From NCBI GenBank assembly GCA_018066165.1, contig JAGHRX010000112.1, positions 1-10,563 on the forward strand: 10,563 bases of DNA, in the 5' to 3' direction. Origin of the DNA: UBA1723 sp018066165. Lineage in GTDB: Bacteria > Bacteroidota > Bacteroidia > Bacteroidales > Paludibacteraceae. This document shows, piece after piece, positions 7,678-10,563 of the stretch (the first letter of the stretch is position 1; the number at the start of each line of letters is the position of its first letter). A program made the translations under genes and the position numbers. Under the pieces are notes generated by a model. The model was not told the DNA's origin. It ran no database searches and was given only the letters and a program-made list of their open reading frames with translations.

Positions 7678-9246
7678 TTATTTATTTGATTTATATTTTT
7701 TGCCTTTTCTATATACGACATATCCGGATATTAAGACTAACGTCAGTAGAAGCCCGGAAAGGAATACAAAGAGAACCGAAACAACTGAACCTAAAAATGG
7801 TTCATAACAGCGTCCGACGTGTAGCTCAAGTGCAAAATTCCACAGTGACATTGGCTGATTCTTAAGTACTTCCGGCATCTCCACTTCAAATGGTTTTGTC
7901 CCTCCAATAGTTGGATTTCCTCCATATTCAAAAACTACGGGTTGACCTCCAGTCTCTCTTAAATCTTTGGAGTAACCAGTTACGGCATGTCCACCGAATG
8001 GAATACCTGACGTTTTGTTGTATGGCTCATTTGTAAACCAATCGATTACTTTTCCTGTGGATGGATTCCATTTAAATAGACCGCTAAAACTTCCCACCAA
8101 CCAATTTTCGCCATCTGGAATAAAGACATTCATTCCCATTGGGCTCACCTGTGGCTCTTTATCTGGCGCAATCGCTTCTGTTTGTGCATTATTTAGATTG
8201 CTGTCGACGTAATAGAATCCCTCACTTGTTGAAAGCAACCATTTTTGCAGATTGCCATCCCAACGTATCGCACGTAATTTGTCATGGAATACATTGTTGG
8301 ATGCCATTGTCGATCCTGGTATTGGAGAGTGGTGTGTCATCACCAACGGAATCATGAATGGTGGACGAAGACACATGCCTGTGACGCTTAGAATTAGTGT
8401 CAATACAATAAGTCCCGCACCAAGACGATTGTGCCACTTGAGTTGTGACTTCATCCAACCTGCTTGCTTATGCTTCTTCTCTTTGCTTTTTGTTCGACCT
8501 ATTGTGAAACGGAGGACAAAGAAAATGATACCTGTCAGACACAGAACGATAAGTGCTATTCCCATAGCGTCAACCACAAGTCTGCCTATGATGCCAAATA
8601 GTTCGCCACTGTGTAGCATCCAGAAAGTCTTGAATAAGGTGGTCTGGTTGACATAACCTTGGGGCTTTTCCAGCTGATGCTCCACAAAATGATAGTCTGG
8701 AGCTACCGCTTCATATAAAGAGGAGCGAGTTATGACTACTACTGTGTCCGATCCTCTTAAGGCGACGTCGCTAATCCTTTCGTCATTGCCTGGCAGTTCA
8801 ACTGTATTCCATCGATTTGATTCTATATTATAGATGTATGCCTCGAAAAGACCAGAGCAGAACATCGTGCCGTCGCCACAGATCACGATATTCGTGATTT
8901 TGCGATTGTCTATGCCTTCTGTGATGCCATCGTTGAAATCATTCCATACTGAGAAAGTGGAATCTGTTTTCCATATTCCAGCTTGTCCCCACATCAACAA
9001 GTTGTCGCCGTATGCGATAGTCCCTTTTACAATGGACTGATTCCAATTGTTGATATGATATGCTTTGGGTAGCCACCATCTCGAAACTTCACAACCAGAA
9101 AATATTTGGCGGTGGTTTAATATGATACCACTGATGCTGAATAATATAATAAATATTGAGAATAACAGCCCAGCCCATTTATGCCATCCTCTCCAAGTAA
9201 TCTTCCGTCGCTCCTTACCTCTTTCAACAGCTCCATTATTAACCAT
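7678..9246 (-). CDS. PepSY-type transmembrane protein with periplasmic propeller-like domain
   Basis: This 522-residue protein looks like the PepSY-associated TM (PiuB/FoxB-like) family found with iron and siderophore uptake. Four membrane segments are visible (about 25-44, 219-245, 275-293 and 488-510). Histidines cluster at their edges: H22 (WHKW), H45 (LNH), H212 (LHSGE), H272 (KWHNR) and H476 (LHVGR). In FoxB-type proteins such histidines bind heme b and the protein reduces periplasmic iron complexes. The two long loops (about 46-210 and 295-475), likely periplasmic, hold short repeats such as GLFEAYIYNIESNRW, GFYYVDSN and GLFKWNPSTGKVIDWF, which resemble beta-propeller blades. As the first gene of the operon it may be an electron donor for iron release, or a sensor. 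The start at 9246 has only an A-rich leader before it. Family assignment is fairly secure; the reductase role is inference. Confidence 0.82.
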   Translation of the reverse strand: MVNNGAVERGKERRKITWRGWHKWAGLLFSIFIILFSISGIILNHRQIFSGCEVSRWWLPKAYHINNWNQSIVKGTIAYGDNLLMWGQAGIWKTDSTFSVWNDFNDGITEGIDNRKITNIVICGDGTMFCSGLFEAYIYNIESNRWNTVELPGNDERISDVALRGSDTVVVITRSSLYEAVAPDYHFVEHQLEKPQGYVNQTTLFKTFWMLHSGELFGIIGRLVVDAMGIALIVLCLTGIIFFVLRFTIGRTKSKEKKHKQAGWMKSQLKWHNRLGAGLIVLTLILSVTGMCLRPPFMIPLVMTHHSPIPGSTMASNNVFHDKLRAIRWDGNLQKWLLSTSEGFYYVDSNLNNAQTEAIAPDKEPQVSPMGMNVFIPDGENWLVGSFSGLFKWNPSTGKVIDWFTNEPYNKTSGIPFGGHAVTGYSKDLRETGGQPVVFEYGGNPTIGGTKPFEVEMPEVLKNQPMSLWNFALELHVGRCYEPFLGSVVSVLFVFLSGLLLTLVLISGYVVYRKGKKYKSNK

Positions 9247-9268
9247 CTTTTTTGTTTTTCTTAAACAT
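9239..9268 (-). CDS. Possible 9-codon leader mini-ORF (MFKKNKKDG)
   Basis: A nine-codon reading frame, Lys-rich (MFKKNKKDG), begins 22 nt before the PepSY start codon and ends three bases after it, so the two frames overlap. An AGAGGA sequence (9277-9282) lies eight bases before its ATG. This is a better Shine-Dalgarno match than anything in front of the PepSY gene itself. That sequence abuts the base of the long leader hairpin. The frame could serve to load ribosomes for coupled translation. It is short, and the codons are A-rich as expected in any leader, so chance is possible. Confidence 0.25.
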   Translation of the reverse strand: MFKKNKKDG

Positions 9269-9280
9269 TTCGACTATCCT

Positions 9281-9417
9281 CTTGTTTGCCCAAAGCTGTG
9301 ATGTGTTTTTTCATAATCGGTTGTTCATTAAACGTTGCTGTATTTATAAAACTGTTCTTTTTTCCTTATGGCAAAAACAAACTTTCTAATCATCACAGTT
9401 TACTTTGGGCGAACAAG
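9281..9417 (-). promoter_or_regulatory. Long imperfect hairpin in the leader of the heme operon
   Basis: Left arm 9281-9303 (CTTGTTTGCCCAAAG then CTGTGATG) is the inverse complement of 9391-9417, apart from one base difference and a 4-nt insertion between the two blocks. Further inward, TGTTTTTTCATAATCGG (9304-9320) loosely pairs with 9362-9379. The folded RNA would be a long stem with internal loops and an apical loop of about 40 nt. It lies downstream of the predicted promoter and 34 nt before the first start codon, so it would be in the mRNA leader. I see no B12-box GCCACTG or other known riboswitch core. It could be a novel regulatory RNA, a DNA dyad for a regulator, or a decayed palindromic element. 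Confidence 0.55.
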
Positions 9418-9453
9418 TGAATAATCATAAAACAACTAAAACTATTTACTGCC

Positions 9454-9468
9454 TAAACACCTTGTTTA
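9454..9468. promoter_or_regulatory. TAAACA-N3-TGTTTA dyad at predicted transcription start
   Basis: A perfect 6-bp dyad with a 3-base spacer lies about 8 to 22 bases downstream of the -7 box of the heme-operon promoter, in or next to the predicted start site. This is where a repressor operator would be expected. The regulator is unknown. The neighbouring AT-rich stretch 9418-9431 resembles only one half of a Fur box. Confidence 0.35.
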
Positions 9469-9476
9469 AGACACTG

Positions 9477-9508
9477 CAAAGGTACGGGGAGTGTGAAAAT
9501 GGGGCAAT
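9477..9508 (-). promoter_or_regulatory. Bacteroidetes-type promoter of the heme operon
   Basis: On the minus strand TACCTTTG (9484-9477) exactly matches the Bacteroidetes -7 consensus TAnnTTTG. ATTG (9508-9505) stands 20 bases upstream as a three-of-four match to the -33 TTTG. The same 20-base spacing is seen in the rubredoxin promoter of this window. Transcription would start near 9470 and give a leader of about 220 nt before the PepSY gene. No other TAnnTTTG was found on this strand between 9247 and 9477. Confidence 0.7.
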
Positions 9509-9565
9509 ACCGAGAAAAGATGAAAAGGAATAGGCAAAATGTCTGGCATAAGGGGCTTGATACAC

Positions 9566-9598
9566 AAAAAACGGCATGAAACGAGAGTTCCACGCCGT
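9566..9598 (-). terminator. Rho-independent terminator of the acetyltransferase gene
   Basis: On the minus strand ACGGCGTGGAA and TTTCATGCCGT form an 11-bp stem with a 6-nt loop, followed by a run of T. The two non-Watson-Crick positions are G-U pairs only when read on the minus strand (A-C mismatches on the plus strand), so the structure acts for minus-strand transcripts. It lies 24 nt after the acetyltransferase stop and separates that gene from the heme operon. Confidence 0.8.
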
Positions 9599-9621
9599 GA
9601 AAATGTAAAAAATGAAGGTTT

Positions 9622-10050
9622 TTATTTCTCAATCACCATCCTGTAGCAGTTGGTTTCCTTCCTCTGGAATCCCAAAGATTGATAAAGGCAGTTGGCTGCG
9701 ACGCGTTTAGGATTAGACGTCAGATGAAGTTCCACCGGAGCAAATGATTTCGCCTGGTCGATGATGTGTTGCACTAATTGTCTGCCAAGATGTTGCCCAC
9801 GGTACGATGACGATACCACCACATCCTCCACAGATGCTTTTCGTCCAGTAGGGGAGTGGAAGATACAAAGGGAAGCACAACCGATGATATGGTCATCGTT
9901 GATGATGGCGTAGAGGTGGCAATTTGCGTCGGCTAACACATTCTGAAGATCATTCTCTGTGAAGACGACTCTTTCCGAAAGTTCAGCCATCAGCTGCTTG
10001 ATCTCCCCAAACTGTGATGGTGTATATGATTTTAATTCTTGGATAAGCAT
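9622..10050 (-). CDS. GNAT-family N-acetyltransferase
   Basis: This is a 142-residue single-domain GNAT acetyltransferase that would transfer acetyl from acetyl-CoA to an amine. The central strand VEDVVVS leads into the pyrophosphate-binding loop RGQHLG (84-89, pattern R/Q-x-x-G-x-G) and helix. Near the C-terminus AANCLYQSLGF matches the family's N-x-x-x-x-Y-x-x-x-GF motif. The start was set at MLIQELKSY. The longer in-frame ATG at 10086 lies upstream of a promoter-like CACCTTTG, and its extra twelve residues do not look like family sequence. The substrate cannot be told. It is a monocistronic gene with a strong terminator, divergent from the rubredoxin gene, and there is no sign that it belongs to the heme system. 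Confidence 0.85.
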   Translation of the reverse strand: MLIQELKSYTPSQFGEIKQLMAELSERVVFTENDLQNVLADANCHLYAIINDDHIIGCASLCIFHSPTGRKASVEDVVVSSSYRGQHLGRQLVQHIIDQAKSFAPVELHLTSNPKRVAANCLYQSLGFQRKETNCYRMVIEK

Positions 10051-10075
10051 GGTTGGGATATGATTATAATATTTA

Positions 10076-10083
10076 CAAAGGTG
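10076..10083 (-). promoter_or_regulatory. Possible -7 box of the acetyltransferase gene
   Basis: CACCTTTG on the minus strand differs from TAnnTTTG at one fixed position and lies about 26 nt before the chosen start codon. No convincing -33 TTTG is present at the expected distance, so this is a weak call. Confidence 0.35.
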
Positions 10084-10175
10084 CAAAAAAATCTCTAATT
10101 TCCCTAACCTCTAAGCTGTAAACTCTAAGCTCAAAACACCCATAGACCTCCTCTATCACAGCATAGACATAATCA

Positions 10176-10207
10176 GTTGGTGGTCTATCATTGGCACTCT
10201 ATCTTTG
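10176..10207 (+). promoter_or_regulatory. Bacteroidetes-type promoter of the rubredoxin gene
   Basis: TATCTTTG (10200-10207) is an exact -7 box and GTTG (10176-10179) stands 20 bases upstream as the -33 element. Transcription would start near 10214, about 35 nt before the rubredoxin start codon. The -33 element lies between inverted copies of ATAGACC (10142-10148) and GGTCTAT (10182-10188), a possible but unproven operator. Confidence 0.7.
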
Positions 10208-10248
10208 CAATGTCAAACAAAAAAACTAACAATTAATTATTAATGCTT

Positions 10249-10437
10249 ATGGAAAAATTTGTTTGTGATGTTTGTGGTTGGGAGTATGATCCTGAGTATG
10301 GAGCCCCAGAGGTCGGCGTCGCTCCAGGCACACCGTGGGAAGAGGTGCCGGATGATTTTGAGTGTCCGTTTTGTAGAGCGGAAAAGATTCAGTTCACACA
10401 GGATGTGGACTATTATGAAATCTACAAAAGAGGATAA
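10249..10437 (+). CDS. Rubredoxin
   Basis: This is a 62-residue rubredoxin, a small electron carrier with one iron bound by four cysteines. Counting from MEKFVC, the cysteines fall at 6, 9, 39 and 42 (CDVC and CPFC), the canonical spacing and positions of the family. The conserved YDP, G-x-APGT, W/F-E-E-x-PDD-F and C-P-x-C features are all present. An in-frame ATG two codons upstream (10243) is possible, but the canonical cysteine numbering and family N-terminus favour 10249. Length is close to the usual 52-60 residues, with a short acidic/aromatic tail (DYYEIYKRG). In anaerobes rubredoxin usually feeds electrons to rubrerythrin or superoxide reductase. The partner is not in the window. The next gene starts 21 nt downstream, so the two are probably co-transcribed. 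Confidence 0.95.
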   Translation: MEKFVCDVCGWEYDPEYGAPEVGVAPGTPWEEVPDDFECPFCRAEKIQFTQDVDYYEIYKRG

Positions 10438-10458
10438 TCTAAACTAATTAATGTAGCT

Positions 10459-10563
10459 ATGAGAAGTATTGCAACATTGAATCTACAGTATGCCCACCGT
10501 TTCTACAAGTTCAAGGGTGAGGCTCAGTATCTCCACGGTCATACCGGAACGTTGACAATCGAG
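10459..10563 (+). CDS. 6-pyruvoyl-tetrahydropterin synthase/QueD family protein, 5' part only
   Basis: The first 35 codons of a gene that runs off the window. YAHRF (H13) and LHGHTG (H26, H28) match the three zinc-binding histidines of the 6-pyruvoyl-tetrahydropterin synthase / 6-carboxy-tetrahydropterin synthase family, which makes pterins or the queuosine precursor. The cysteine that usually comes a few residues before the HGH motif is missing; that stretch reads KGEAQYLHGH, with E21 nearby. This could mean a family member with a different catalytic residue. The start ATG follows the rubredoxin stop by 21 nt and lacks a clear Shine-Dalgarno sequence. Family assignment is good; the specific reaction is not decided. 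Confidence 0.8.
   Translation, partial: MRSIATLNLQYAHRFYKFKGEAQYLHGHTGTLTIE

Noticed and set aside
9281..9417. Invertible (phase-variable) promoter flanked by inverted repeats
   Set aside because: The arms differ by a 4-nt insertion and one substitution, the only good promoter lies outside the repeats, and no recombinase gene is in the window.
9281..9417. MITE or IS remnant
   Set aside because: Flanking bases show no target-site duplication and there is no transposase trace; it remains only as an alternative.
9418..9431. Fur box upstream of the heme operon
   Set aside because: Only one half of the 19-base consensus is matched; the other half diverges completely.
9247..9470. Cobalamin riboswitch in the leader of the operon
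   Set aside because: I found no B12-box GCCACTG or other recognisable core in this leader on the coding strand.
10051..10086. Upstream ATG as start of the acetyltransferase
   Set aside because: It overlaps the promoter-like CACCTTTG and adds residues unlike the family; the MLIQELKS start gives a normal GNAT length.
10110..10131. Direct repeat TCTAAGCT twice, 14 bases apart, between acetyltransferase and rubredoxin genes
   Set aside because: Only two short copies in low-complexity intergenic sequence, neither placed sensibly for either promoter.

Overview
The window looks like chromosomal DNA of an anaerobic Bacteroidales bacterium, probably Prevotella/Bacteroides-like. The reasons are promoters of the Bacteroidetes type (TAnnTTTG at -7), few Shine-Dalgarno sequences, a TonB-dependent receptor with an N-terminal carboxypeptidase-regulatory-like domain, a surface-type lipoprotein with an acidic run right after its lipobox cysteine, and a CobN-like protein of the HmuS type.

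Most of the window (about 9484 down to 1) is one minus-strand transcription unit for heme/iron acquisition. In transcription order it holds: a strong promoter (9477-9508) with a dyad at its predicted start site (9454-9468); a leader of about 220 nt with a long imperfect hairpin (9281-9417) and a possible 9-codon mini-ORF (9239-9268); a PepSY-type membrane protein (7678-9246); a small acidic-tailed lipoprotein (7174-7668); an intercistronic region with two mutually exclusive hairpins (7128-7157); an HmuR-like TonB-dependent receptor (4775-7120); a giant HmuS/CobN-like chelatase homologue anchored in the membrane at both ends (772-4791); and a polytopic membrane protein of unknown function (90-770). 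Gaps are 9 nt or less or genes overlap, except for 53 nt before the receptor. The unit may continue left of the window. Stem-loops fill the first 90 bases.

The proposed division of labour is partly inference. The lipoprotein and receptor would capture and import heme or another tetrapyrrole across the outer membrane. The periplasmic HmuS domain would act on the tetrapyrrole, most plausibly removing its iron. The PepSY protein, with histidines at its membrane segments, could supply electrons. The 226-residue membrane protein could move the product. Methionine, rather than histidine, is prominent where heme ligands would be expected in the receptor and lipoprotein, and HmuS carries a very Met-rich insertion.

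The right end is unrelated housekeeping: a minus-strand GNAT acetyltransferase with its own terminator (9566-9598), then a divergent plus-strand promoter driving a canonical rubredoxin (10249-10437) and the start of a 6-pyruvoyl-tetrahydropterin synthase/QueD family gene that runs off the window.
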